Of a DNA stretch of 64,000 bases, positions 51,332 to 59,035 are shown piece by piece (within the stretch, counting starts at the first letter, position 1; every line of letters begins with the position of its first letter). This DNA is from GCA-2683135 sp964507445. Lineage in GTDB: Bacteria > Planctomycetota > GCA-002687715. Location of the stretch: NCBI GenBank assembly GCA_964507445.1, contig CAZDQF010000003.1, forward strand, positions 186,001-250,000, in the 5' to 3' direction. Below the pieces are notes generated by a model. It made no database searches, was not told the DNA's origin, and saw only the letters and a list, made by a program, of their open reading frames with translations. Both the position numbers and the translations under genes were made by a program.

Positions 51332-52480
51332 GTGTCCCGAAACCAAGACCATGTCCGCGAGGACCAGACCCGCGTCGGCCGTCTTGACGCCGACCGCTGG
51401 CTCGTTGCTCATGGCAACGAGCTGACGCCCCTTGAGCTTCGCCTCTACCTCGCGCTCCGCTGCTTTGTGAACGACTCGGACGGTGAGTGTTTTCCAAGCG
51501 TGGGGACGCTCGCGGCCAACCTCGGTCTTACCGGAAACGAGAGCCGCGTCCGAAAGGCGCGAGACGGCCTCATCACGAAGCGATTCGTCTCTTTGGTCGA
51601 GGGCGGCGGAGGGCGAAGGCGGTCGAACCGCTACCACGTCATGCCATTCGGCCTGTTGCGCTCCGATCTAAACAGGGTCGGTGACCGACCCTGTTTGCAA
51701 GAGGCGGAAACCGGGTCGATCCTTGACCAGAAACAGGGTCGATCGCGGCGAAGAAGGGGGTCGATCGGTGCAGAAACAGGGTCGCGCAGCGACTCTCGAA
51801 CAGACAAGACAGAACAGACAAAGGAAAAGAGAAACAGAACAAACGCCCGCGCCTCCGGCGCGGAGCGGCCTCCGGCCGCTTCTGTTTCCTCTTCCGTCGA
51901 GGATCAGCTTCGCGATCTCAAGCTCCCCGCGAAGGCCATCAAGAATGCGCTCGCCAAGCACGACCGAGACTGGCTCGCGAGGCTGGCCGCCCTCGTGGAT
52001 GGCAAGCGAAGGAGGGGGACGCTGGAGAAGCCGCCTTCCGCGTTTCTTCGTTGGGCCCTCGCGAATCCGGAAAACGTCCGATGGGACCATGACGCTTCGA
52101 CGCCGGAGCCCGCGCCCACTGCGCCCTGCGCCAAGCGCGTGAAGCGCGAGAGGATCGCAGCAACGCGGAGACAGGCGCAGCGTCACCTTGACGACGATGA
52201 CCTGGAACCAAGCGCAAGACGGGACCGTGACCAGCTCGGGAGAGCGCGACTTGGCTCGTCCGAGGACTTCCTGGAATGGCTTGCCCGCGCCGAGGGGATT
52301 TGGCGCAATCTCGAAACCGAGCTTGCTCGCGACGAATTGATCTTCCTTGTCTGTCGCGAGGACCCGGCGCGGGGCGACCTTCGACGGGCTCGCCTCAAGC
52401 ACGGTGTCTCTGAGGGGTTCAGCGAACTCGTGACCGGAACCATCAAGCGCCGGAAAGCCCGAGCGCGCCAAGCACAGTAG
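51332..52480 (+). CDS. Replication initiator-like winged-helix protein (lambda O-like organisation)
   Basis: A 382-residue basic protein. Residues about 28-105 are a winged helix: LTPLELRLYLALRCF, CFPSVGTLAANLGLTGNESRVRKA, GGGGRRRSNRYHV. This resembles the DNA-binding domains of phage O/DnaD-type and plasmid initiators. Residues about 115-175 are low complexity and are encoded by the iteron array at 51670-51788 and an A-rich stretch. The C-terminal part (about 190-380) is charged and helical with no helicase or primase motif, so it may recruit the host replicative helicase. An origin inside the initiator gene is the arrangement of phage lambda O. Family assignment is by layout rather than by a diagnostic motif. 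Confidence 0.6.
   Translation: MSRNQDHVREDQTRVGRLDADRWLVAHGNELTPLELRLYLALRCFVNDSDGECFPSVGTLAANLGLTGNESRVRKARDGLITKRFVSLVEGGGGRRRSNRYHVMPFGLLRSDLNRVGDRPCLQEAETGSILDQKQGRSRRRRGSIGAETGSRSDSRTDKTEQTKEKRNRTNARASGAERPPAASVSSSVEDQLRDLKLPAKAIKNALAKHDRDWLARLAALVDGKRRRGTLEKPPSAFLRWALANPENVRWDHDASTPEPAPTAPCAKRVKRERIAATRRQAQRHLDDDDLEPSARRDRDQLGRARLGSSEDFLEWLARAEGIWRNLETELARDELIFLVCREDPARGDLRRARLKHGVSEGFSELVTGTIKRRKARARQAQ
51670..51845. promoter_or_regulatory. Predicted replication origin: iterons inside the replication gene
   Basis: A perfect 27-bp palindrome (51670-51696, arms AAACAGGGTCGGT and ACCGACCCTGTTT around one G) is followed by direct repeats of AAACAGGGTCGATC-type units at 51708, 51731, 51753 and 51774. 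Spacings are 23, 22 and 21 bp, about two helical turns, and not multiples of three, so the repeat is in DNA rather than protein. An A-rich purine tract (about 51796-51845) follows, a candidate unwinding element. Confidence 0.65.
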
Positions 52481-52499
52481 GCCGTCCGCTTGTCTACAC

Positions 52500-52529
52500 T
52501 TCGTTCGATCTCTCTGCGGGCGCTATGAT
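52500..52529 (+). promoter_or_regulatory. Possible promoter of the 108-aa gene
   Basis: TTCGTT (52500-52505), 18 bp, then TATGAT (52524-52529), which is a good -10 match. The gene starts at 52566 after a GAGGAGGA ribosome site. Confidence 0.4.
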
Positions 52530-52565
52530 GATCGGACTACCGAACCACGAAGAGGAGGACGACTC

Positions 52566-52892
52566 GTGGACCCAATCCTGGAAGCGGGCTTCGACGAAGC
52601 AATGATGGGGCTCTATGTTCGAGCCAAGACGGAGGCCAACTACACAGCGACGTACTACCACCAGATGCTCGAAGAGCATCGCGGCGTGGAGACTGCTCGC
52701 AGGCTGGTCATGTCCGAGACGCCGTCAGACGGGTACACCGCCATGTGGGAGCGGCGAAAACTGGGTCTAACGGTGGAGGCGCTAGTAATCCAGCCCGAAT
52801 GGGCCGCCGTTTTTGCCGACGAGCCGGAGGTGACGGAGCGCGCCCGTCAAAGGCTCACGGAGTACGGCTACTTCGACGAAGCTGAGGGATAG
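52566..52892 (+). CDS. Conserved small hypothetical protein
   Basis: A 108-residue protein from a GTG with a strong GAGGAGGA site. The sequence (FDEAMMGLYVRAKTEANY, FHQMLEEH-type YHQMLEEHRGVETARRLV, SDGYTAMWERRKLGLTVEALV, a final RLTEYGYFDE) follows a pattern I know from a widespread family of small unnamed proteins often near restriction or mobile-element genes. No catalytic motif is visible. It has its own likely promoter, so it may be accessory cargo rather than part of the replication operon. Confidence 0.65.
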   Translation: MDPILEAGFDEAMMGLYVRAKTEANYTATYYHQMLEEHRGVETARRLVMSETPSDGYTAMWERRKLGLTVEALVIQPEWAAVFADEPEVTERARQRLTEYGYFDEAEG

Positions 52893-52923
52893 CGAGCGCC
52901 TCCCACGCGCCCCGGCTCGGTAA

Positions 52924-53109
52924 TTACCCCCCCAACACCTCAGCGCCCTCTGGGCGTCTGACTCCTATCCGTACCCGTGCACCGGGGTTGTATGCCACTG
53001 GCGAACGGGTGACGCGAAGCAGGGGGATCGGATCAGCACCACCTCGCTGGACGCGGACGCCCTCGTTGATCGCGGTACGAAGCCGCTGCATTCTCTTTTT
53101 GTCGATCAT
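52924..53109 (-). CDS. Small basic protein after the GHKL ATPase
   Basis: A 61-residue product preceded by a very strong GGGAGGAGGA ribosome site 6-9 nt from its ATG, 19 nt after the GHKL stop. It is basic (MIDKKRMQRLRTAINEGVRV) and Gly/Arg-rich at the end, with no known domain. The ribosome site and coupling make it likely to be a real gene and a partner of the ATPase. Confidence 0.55.
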   Translation of the reverse strand: MIDKKRMQRLRTAINEGVRVQRGGADPIPLLRVTRSPVAYNPGARVRIGVRRPEGAEVLGG

Positions 53110-53128
53110 CGTTGTTCCTCCTCCCAGG

Positions 53129-55069
53129 TCAGCTGACCTTGACCTTTGTGAACTTCGCGCCGAGTCGCGGCCCCAGGATGCCGTGCGCTCCCATGAGGCC
53201 GAGCGCAGCCATCGTCAGCGCTTCGTCCGAGCGCAGACCGTCATCAACCCGCTGGCCACCGACGATCCTGCGCATCTCCTCCGAGTGCGCGACCTTGGCG
53301 ACCAAGAGCTCGCCGTAGACCTGAATCACGGCGGCTCGAACATCGTCGGATTGGTGTGGAGCATACCGACGAACCCACTCGTCGATCTCCGCCTCAATCA
53401 TCGGGTGTTCGACATTCAGGTACACGACGCCCTCTGGGTGCTCGGCGTCGTTCGTGACCCACGCAGCGATGCAACCCTCGGAGACGGTCGAGTCATTCCC
53501 GACCGGCTTGTAGTGCGGAATGCCGCCGCCGACCCTCTTCTTCGCGGCAGGCTTATCGCCACCGGAATCGCCGGTGTTCTCATCGCCTTTGCCACCGCCT
53601 GAGCCGCCGGGCGGCATCCGGCGGCGCTTTCTGGAAGCTTTCTTCTTTCGGCGTAGCGTCGAGCCGGGCTGAGTTGGCTCCGACTGCTCTCGACCCTTTT
53701 TCGCCAAGCGCAGCTTCAGGATCTTCCAGAGGTTGCCGAAGCGGTCCTCAAGTCGCTTCTTCCACTCGCTGTCCGAGATAGAGCCCACTTCGTACTTGCT
53801 GCACGCCTTGAGGGCCACCCGGATCTGTTCGGGCATTCGATCAGCGAACTCGGCCGCCCATTCGTTGACGGGGAGCTCGTGACCCGCGCTTGCCCCGTAC
53901 CTCAGGAGAAGGTCGTTCCTGTCGTTCCGAGGATAGACACTGATCTTCCCCTCCGCGAGCTCGTCCGAGAGTGGGGGCTCGACGACGAGCCAGAGATTGC
54001 GGCGCACTTCGCCTTCAGTGACACCGAAGAGGCGGTACGTGATGTGGTGCATCGTGACGCGGTAGAGCTCGTTTCGGTAGAGCACTGAGACGTATCCTGT
54101 CTCCGCGGCGTAGGTGTGCACACTGGGGCGATCGCCAGACCAGAGGAACCAGTGGATCTTCGTTCCGTCCTGGAGAACGACAGTGTCCTTGGCGGCGACC
54201 CCCGCCTTGCCCTGAACCGGGTAGTCGATGTAGTGCCGTGCCCCCTGGAGCGTGCGAACGTTGACACGCCGGTGCTTTCCCTTGGCTGTACTGTAGGCCG
54301 TCTCTTCAGAGACCGGCCATCCGGACCGGTCGTTCGTCCTGAGCTCGTCCACCGTGACCGTCAAGTCGCTCATCTCCCAGACCCGCCGATTCAGGTAGGA
54401 CGAGATCGCCTTGATATTCGACTCGTCTTGGTTCGCGCCCACGGCGCTCTTCTTGGGTTCGCGGCGAGTCGGATCGCCAAGGACCGTCTCGTCCTCAGCG
54501 TTCTCGCCGAGCAGGACGATGACCGTTCCGTGGCCTCCCTCGCGAACCCACGGCGGACCGACCTGCGACCAGTCGCAGCCGTGCTCATCGTCGCGATACG
54601 GCCCGTAGACGATCTCGAGGCTAGTGTCGCCGCCCTCGTCCCCGACCTCTTCGTAGACCAGGCCGTACTCCCCGGTGTCGGGATCGCGACGAAGCCAGAT
54701 CATCGAGGCGTCACCGTCGAACCACGACACGACGACGACGCCATAGGGGTTCCAGGGAAGAAGCGAAGTCTTGCTTCCGATGCCGAAGTTCTCGTGCTCG
54801 GCACCAATCGGCTTTCCACCGCCGCCGTAGGTGTTGAAGAAGCCTTTGACCTCGTCGGCGGTCATGCCCTGGCCATCGTCAGCGATGACCCGGCGGTAGA
54901 CGCCTTTCGATTCGACCGCCTGCCACTCGATTCCGAAGTGAACGCGAGTAGCGTGTGCCTCCTCCGCGTTCTTATAGGTCTCCCGGACCCACTGGAGGAT
55001 GCCGCTCTCGCGGTACGCCCGATGAATGTGGTGCTGCACACCGGCAGCCCGCATCGTTTCCATTCGCAT
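53129..55069 (-). CDS. GHKL (HSP90/MutL-type) ATPase
   Basis: A 646-residue protein starting at 55069 (GGAG 7 nt upstream). Residues about 15-230 are a Bergerat ATP-binding fold: N box QWVRETYKNAEEAHATRV, G1 box IADDGQGMTADEVKGFF, G2 glycine-rich lid GGGGKPIGAEHENFGIGSK and a G3-like GHGTVIVLLG. The middle (about 240-480) is beta-rich; residues about 500-560 are a Lys/Arg-Gly linker; the last 80 residues are helical (IEAEIDEWVRRYAPH). There is no histidine-kinase H-box and no endonuclease motif. GHKL ATPases of this build occur in phages and defence islands; as cargo of an integrative element an anti-phage role is possible but unproven. Palindromes at 55080 and 55134 may regulate it. Confidence 0.75.
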   Translation of the reverse strand: MRMETMRAAGVQHHIHRAYRESGILQWVRETYKNAEEAHATRVHFGIEWQAVESKGVYRRVIADDGQGMTADEVKGFFNTYGGGGKPIGAEHENFGIGSKTSLLPWNPYGVVVVSWFDGDASMIWLRRDPDTGEYGLVYEEVGDEGGDTSLEIVYGPYRDDEHGCDWSQVGPPWVREGGHGTVIVLLGENAEDETVLGDPTRREPKKSAVGANQDESNIKAISSYLNRRVWEMSDLTVTVDELRTNDRSGWPVSEETAYSTAKGKHRRVNVRTLQGARHYIDYPVQGKAGVAAKDTVVLQDGTKIHWFLWSGDRPSVHTYAAETGYVSVLYRNELYRVTMHHITYRLFGVTEGEVRRNLWLVVEPPLSDELAEGKISVYPRNDRNDLLLRYGASAGHELPVNEWAAEFADRMPEQIRVALKACSKYEVGSISDSEWKKRLEDRFGNLWKILKLRLAKKGREQSEPTQPGSTLRRKKKASRKRRRMPPGGSGGGKGDENTGDSGGDKPAAKKRVGGGIPHYKPVGNDSTVSEGCIAAWVTNDAEHPEGVVYLNVEHPMIEAEIDEWVRRYAPHQSDDVRAAVIQVYGELLVAKVAHSEEMRRIVGGQRVDDGLRSDEALTMAALGLMGAHGILGPRLGAKFTKVKVS

Positions 55070-55079
55070 TGTCGTTCTC

Positions 55080-55093
55080 CAAGCGTTCGCTTG
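55080..55093. promoter_or_regulatory. Palindrome CAAGCG-TT-CGCTTG before the GHKL gene
   Basis: A 14-bp perfect palindrome lies 11 bp upstream of the ATPase start codon. It could be an operator in the leader; no other evidence. Confidence 0.35.
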
Positions 55094-55133
55094 AAAGGAG
55101 CGCAAGGAGACCGGACCTCCCGATCCTGCCTTG

Positions 55134-55154
55134 TACTCCGAAGCCCGGAGTATA
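55134..55154 (-). promoter_or_regulatory. Operator-like inverted repeat overlapping a -10 box
   Basis: TACTCCG (55134-55140) and CGGAGTA (55146-55152) are perfect 7-bp arms around AAGCC. Read leftward they overlap a -10-like TATACT (55154-55149), suggesting repressor control of the ATPase gene. The rest of the 55070-55317 gap is featureless. Confidence 0.4.
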
Positions 55155-55317
55155 GACGACAACGGCGACAGTGGGCCGCGATTCGTGGGGGCGCCGCCGG
55201 TATCTACCGGGCAGCGGGCCGCGACCGACCTCGATCGTGAGGCCCCCATGCCGTGCCGACATGGGGGTTTATGGAAACGTCTCCGACCACGCGACCTGGA
55301 GCTGGCCCAGCCTGCGG

Positions 55318-55845
55318 TCAGCTGTAGATCTGTCCGGTGATGTACCGAACGAAAGGCGCGATGTGAGTTGCGACCCGCCGCCCCAGCTCCGTCGGCCGGA
55401 CCCCGCCGTAGCGACCCCGACTCGTGGATAGAAGCCCAAATTTCGTGAGTCGAGCCGACGCTCTCTTGGCGCAATCGGCCGAGATCCCAGCGTGCACTTG
55501 AGCGTCCACGACGCCTACGCGGTCGTGTCCCTTGTGCTCCAGTTCGATCACCGAGCCGAGGAACAGAGCCTCGTCGTCGCTGTACACGGCGTCACGGGCA
55601 CGAAGCAAGCGGTCCACGAGCTGACGCTGAACCTTCGAGTAGCCTGATGCCTCTCGCAGCTCGCTTGATTCTCTGTCTTGCTGCTCGGCGTCCTCTATGG
55701 CGGCGCGGTACGCGTCCGGTCCGAGCGCTTCAGTCTCACCGAGCGACGGCCACGAGCGGAGAAACTCAGCACACCGTCCCTCGAAACGGGCCAAGGTCTC
55801 CGCCGCCTCGTAGAACTCCTTCCATCGACCGTCAACCTTGCTCAT
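55318..55845 (-). CDS. Hypothetical protein with C-terminal winged helix
   Basis: A 175-residue protein overlapping the integrase stop by 4 bp (ATGA), so co-translated with it. Residues 1-75 are helical and acidic; residues about 90-170 look like a winged helix (ALFLGSVIELEHKGHDRVG, ADCAKRASARLTKFGLLSTSRGRYGG). It is a candidate regulator of integration or of the adjacent ATPase. I do not recognise the family. Confidence 0.6.
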   Translation of the reverse strand: MSKVDGRWKEFYEAAETLARFEGRCAEFLRSWPSLGETEALGPDAYRAAIEDAEQQDRESSELREASGYSKVQRQLVDRLLRARDAVYSDDEALFLGSVIELEHKGHDRVGVVDAQVHAGISADCAKRASARLTKFGLLSTSRGRYGGVRPTELGRRVATHIAPFVRYITGQIYS

Positions 55846-57113
55846 CCGATCTCCCCCGCAACCTTCATGGCGAGTGCCGCGTTTCGCTCCGCGTAGATCT
55901 GTGTCACGTCCGCCTTCTTGTGCCCGAGCGACACTTGGGCCTCTTCGAGCCCGAACTCGCTCCTCACTCGTGTCGCGAACGCGTGGCGAAGCTGGTTGGG
56001 ATGCCAGCGGTGCGCCTTGTGCCAGGACTTCAGCTGTCGGGCCCGCTCCTCAGCGGGCTCCAGGCATCGTAGCTCTGTGGGGGGCGGGAACGCTCGATCG
56101 CACGCTCGGTTGATCGCACGGTAGTAACTGCTCGTCGTGTAGTGCTCCCCAGGCGTCCGCTTGGGCCGACTCTTGGGCGTCCGCGCTCGCTGCGATGGCG
56201 TCAGTGGCGTCTTGCGCGCCGCCCTGGCTTTCGCCCGGCGCTCCTCCTCGACCTCCCGGGGGCTGAAGAGGAAGGCGTTCGGGTCGGCCCGCAGGAACGG
56301 GCGGAGAATGTCCTGGGCGACAGGGCCGATTGGCACGCTGCGATTCTGGTCGTGGTGCTCGGTCTTGTGCGAGCTTGGCGTGTAGATCCAGACGCGGCCG
56401 GTTCTGTCCACGTCGCAGGTTCTCATGGCAGTGACTTCCCCGGGGCGCATTCCAGTCAAGAGCTGGAGACGCACCATGGCGGCGAGTTGCCTGGGTAGGT
56501 GAGGAAGCGTGGCCTCGACAACGGTGTCCTCGACGGGCCTGACGGCCTCCTTCTCCCGCGCTCGGATCCCGTCCTCGGTTCGGCCCTTCTTCAGCCCTTC
56601 CACTTCCCGAAGTTTGGCGAGCACATCCGGCGCGACCAGCTCCTGGCCAACCGCCCACCGGAAGGCGTGGCGGATGCGGTTGACCTGCTTATTGAGGTAG
56701 GTCCGGCAGAGGTCGCCGTCCGCCAGCCACTCCCGACACCTACGCAACGCCGTCGGGCTGAAGTCGGCGGCGGGCAGCTCGGCGAAGAGATCGACGATCG
56801 GCCGGAGCGCCGTTCGAAAGCCGTGGACCTCATGCGTCTGCTTCCCGTTCTTCACGTAGTACCGCTCGGCGTGCTTCAGGAAGAGGACGACCACCTCGGC
56901 GAGGGTGGGGCCATCGTCGATCGTGGGTTCGGCGTTGTGACGCCGGGTGGGCCTGCGCCCGTTCGCCAGCCAAGCCGAGATGAGCTTGTCGTAGGCGGCG
57001 CGGCTCTCAGGAGTGCCGTGGGTTCCGAGGTAGTGGTCGTGGCCGTTGAGCGTGACAACGGCCTTTCCCGACGGCTTGTGCAGCCGATACGAAGGGGTGC
57101 GAGGTGTTCGCAT
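55842..57113 (-). CDS. int: Tyrosine recombinase/integrase
   Basis: A 423-residue site-specific recombinase that cuts and joins att sites. Residues about 10-60 are an N-terminal arm-binding-like domain (GKAVVTLNGHDHYLGTHGTPE), about 70-190 a core-binding SAM-like domain, and about 210-420 the catalytic domain with the R of LLTGMRPGEV, HPNQLRHAFATRV (H-x-x-R) and SLGHKKADVTQIYAERN (H and the nucleophile Y). It lies 114 bp from the tRNA-Gly gene, with attR between, so it is the integrase for this tRNA. It leads a leftward operon with the 175-aa protein. Confidence 0.93.
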   Translation of the reverse strand: MRTPRTPSYRLHKPSGKAVVTLNGHDHYLGTHGTPESRAAYDKLISAWLANGRRPTRRHNAEPTIDDGPTLAEVVVLFLKHAERYYVKNGKQTHEVHGFRTALRPIVDLFAELPAADFSPTALRRCREWLADGDLCRTYLNKQVNRIRHAFRWAVGQELVAPDVLAKLREVEGLKKGRTEDGIRAREKEAVRPVEDTVVEATLPHLPRQLAAMVRLQLLTGMRPGEVTAMRTCDVDRTGRVWIYTPSSHKTEHHDQNRSVPIGPVAQDILRPFLRADPNAFLFSPREVEEERRAKARAARKTPLTPSQRARTPKSRPKRTPGEHYTTSSYYRAINRACDRAFPPPTELRCLEPAEERARQLKSWHKAHRWHPNQLRHAFATRVRSEFGLEEAQVSLGHKKADVTQIYAERNAALAMKVAGEIG

Positions 57114-57226
57114 GATCGCGGCTCCCGTTGGGGAACCCGGTAACGTACCGAGTTCCGGTCGAGGTTTGGGGCCGCGCCGCCGTGAGGCGGGTACTTCGTA
57201 AGTCCGGCTCGTTCTTCAAGCTAAAA

Positions 57227-57272
57227 AAGAGCGGGTGATGGGGCTCGAACCCACGACATTCAGCTTGGGAAG
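57227..57272. repeat. attR: 46-bp repeat within tRNA-Gly
   Basis: Identical to attL (48936-48981). It forms the 3' half of the intact tRNA-Gly gene, so integration restored a functional tRNA with an element-supplied 3' end. Confidence 0.9.
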
Positions 57273-57302
57273 CTGACACTCTACCAACTGAGTTACACCC
57301 GC
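57230..57302 (-). tRNA. tRNA-Gly (anticodon CCC)
   Basis: Read leftward: acceptor GCGGGTG/CACCCGC, D-arm ACTCAGTTGGTAGAGT, anticodon stem TCAGC/GCTGA around TTCCCAA (anticodon CCC, decoding GGG), T-arm GTGGG-TTCGAGC-CCCAT. CCA is not encoded; a short T-run follows the 3' end. It is the integration site of the 8.3 kb element. Confidence 0.95.
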
Positions 57303-57364
57303 CGGTCACGGACGGGCAGTGTAGCGCCGTGGGATGTCGGCGCAAGTCGGGGCAAGACCAGTCC

Positions 57365-58714
57365 TCAGGGGGTGCCGTCGGGGGCAGAGCCGCCGTCCGG
57401 CTTGCCGGTGCGGGCGGCCTGCTCCTTCTGCCACCGCTCCTTCGCCCGGCCGGACTTGACCTCCTCCACCAGGTCCACGAACCGCTTGTCGGTCCGGATG
57501 TTGGTCAGGTCGCCGTCCTTCATGCACCAGTCGAAGTTCCGGTATCCCCAGCGGAAGGACTTGTCCATGCTGTCGATGGCGTCGTCCTTCTTGCCCTGGA
57601 GGCACTGAATGCATGCCAGGTTGTAGTAGGCGATGTTGACGTTGCGATTGAGCTGGGGGTTGCGGATGCGGACGGCCACGCGGAGCCAGTTCTCGAGGGT
57701 CTTCTTGTAGAACTGCTCCGTGTTGGCGTAGTCGTTGAGCTTCAGGCAGTGCTGGGCGTGGCTGGAGTACGCAGAGCCCACAGCGAAGTACCCGTTGATC
57801 ACCGCGCGGTAGCGATCAGGCAGCTCCTTCTGCAGCAGCTCGAGCCGCGCCTTCTGCTCCGCAGTGGGGTCCGTCACGGCCTTCAGGGAGTTGATCTCCT
57901 CGAGGTACTCCCCGTGCACCTTCGCGGCCTTGGCACAGGCGGCCTCCCGCTTCTCGATCTCGGCCTTGTAGGCCGCCGCCTCCTTGTCGAACTCGGTTCG
58001 ATCTCCCAGTCGGGCCAGGATGACCACCGCGTCGTCCCGCAGGTCCTGAGCCTCCAGCTTGTCCTGGTGGATCTCGCGGACCGCGGCGACGTCCTCCTTG
58101 CCGCCCAGCTGCGCCACGCCCTCGCCCGCCAGATTGCGCACGTTGGAGGCCTGGGTCAGGTCCACGTAGAGGGACAGCATCGCCTCGGCGCCCGCGCGCC
58201 CCAACTTCTCGGTCTTCGGGAACATGCCCTCGAACGTGCCAGGGGCCCGATCGCCGACGAAGTACGAGTTGATCTCGGCGAACGCCACCTGCACATCGAG
58301 CCGCTTCCGCAGCTTCTGGAGGAACTCCTTCTCCATGCCCTCGGCCGCCGCCGCCGCCGCGTCCACAGCTGAGAACGCCGACGCCCCCATGGACACCACC
58401 TGACCGAGTCGCCTGGCGAACTCGACGCACGCGGCCTGGAGCTGCTCCTTCGGGACCTCCGTCTCGGTGACGGGCAGCTTGCGCAGCCGCTTGCTCAGGC
58501 TCCGCATGAGCGACCGCGCGATGAGCACGGGCTGCTTGTTGCGGCGGGTGCTCGCAAGAACCGGCTCCGCGGCGCGGCCGAAGTCCACCACCTTCTTCAA
58601 CGAACCCAGCAGCGACCGGACAGCCTTGTCCGCGTCACCGACCTCGGGGGTCTCCTGGGCCAGGGACGGGCAGGCCAACAGGCTCGCTAGCAGCACGATC
58701 GATATGGCACGCAT
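57365..58714 (-). CDS. Exported TPR protein
   Basis: A 449-residue protein from the ATG at 58714 (AAGGAA ribosome site, signal peptide MRAISIVLLASLLACPSLAQ). The body is helical with HEAT-like stretches (VRNLAGEGVAQLGGKEDVAAVREI). The C-terminal 110 residues are tetratricopeptide-like in the planctomycete manner: NIAYYNLACIQCLQGKKDDA, then FRWGYRNFDWCMKDGDLTNI and RTDKRFVDLVEEVK. It is probably a periplasmic interaction protein; no enzyme motif. It is transcribed alone toward the tRNA. Confidence 0.78.
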   Translation of the reverse strand: MRAISIVLLASLLACPSLAQETPEVGDADKAVRSLLGSLKKVVDFGRAAEPVLASTRRNKQPVLIARSLMRSLSKRLRKLPVTETEVPKEQLQAACVEFARRLGQVVSMGASAFSAVDAAAAAAEGMEKEFLQKLRKRLDVQVAFAEINSYFVGDRAPGTFEGMFPKTEKLGRAGAEAMLSLYVDLTQASNVRNLAGEGVAQLGGKEDVAAVREIHQDKLEAQDLRDDAVVILARLGDRTEFDKEAAAYKAEIEKREAACAKAAKVHGEYLEEINSLKAVTDPTAEQKARLELLQKELPDRYRAVINGYFAVGSAYSSHAQHCLKLNDYANTEQFYKKTLENWLRVAVRIRNPQLNRNVNIAYYNLACIQCLQGKKDDAIDSMDKSFRWGYRNFDWCMKDGDLTNIRTDKRFVDLVEEVKSGRAKERWQKEQAARTGKPDGGSAPDGTP

Positions 58715-59035
58715 GGCTGAACATTCCTTGGAATCCGGCCGCATCAAGGCCCCCGCCACACCTCTGCCACCGAACGCGACCGGGGGCCCTCAATCCACGC
58801 CGACCAACAGTCTAACGCCTCCGATCCCAGACGGGGAAAAGGTGCTCAAGAGACTGTGAAGCAGCACTTTGCGAGCGTCGCCCCGGTGAGGTTACGGAGG
58901 GTTGGGGCCGCACTCGGAGCCCGGGATCGGCGGATTTCAACTCAACCCGCGACCGCGTCAATGCCGAAAAACCAACCGTGGTGCGTCTCCCATCCTGCCA
59001 GGCGTAGCGGGGCTCGACCCCGAGAGAGGGCGGAC
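58715..59035. other. Divergent intergenic region
   Basis: It lies between the leftward TPR gene and the rightward PPC-domain gene. Promoters for both are expected, but I see no strong -35/-10 pair or repeat, and no supported gene. Confidence 0.4.

Larger units (their letters stand above)
48936..57272. mobile_element. 8.3 kb integrative element in tRNA-Gly(CCC)
   Basis: It is bounded by identical 46-bp repeats of the tRNA-Gly 3' half (48936-48981 and 57227-57272). It has a tyrosine integrase next to the intact tRNA, as in standard tRNA-targeting elements. Genes in order: DUF1580 protein, hypothetical, two small phage-type genes, a replication protein with internal iterons, a conserved small protein, then leftward a small gene, a GHKL ATPase, a winged-helix protein and the integrase. 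No relaxase, capsid, portal or terminase large subunit is seen, so it may be a satellite or a mobilisable replicating island. Confidence 0.85.
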
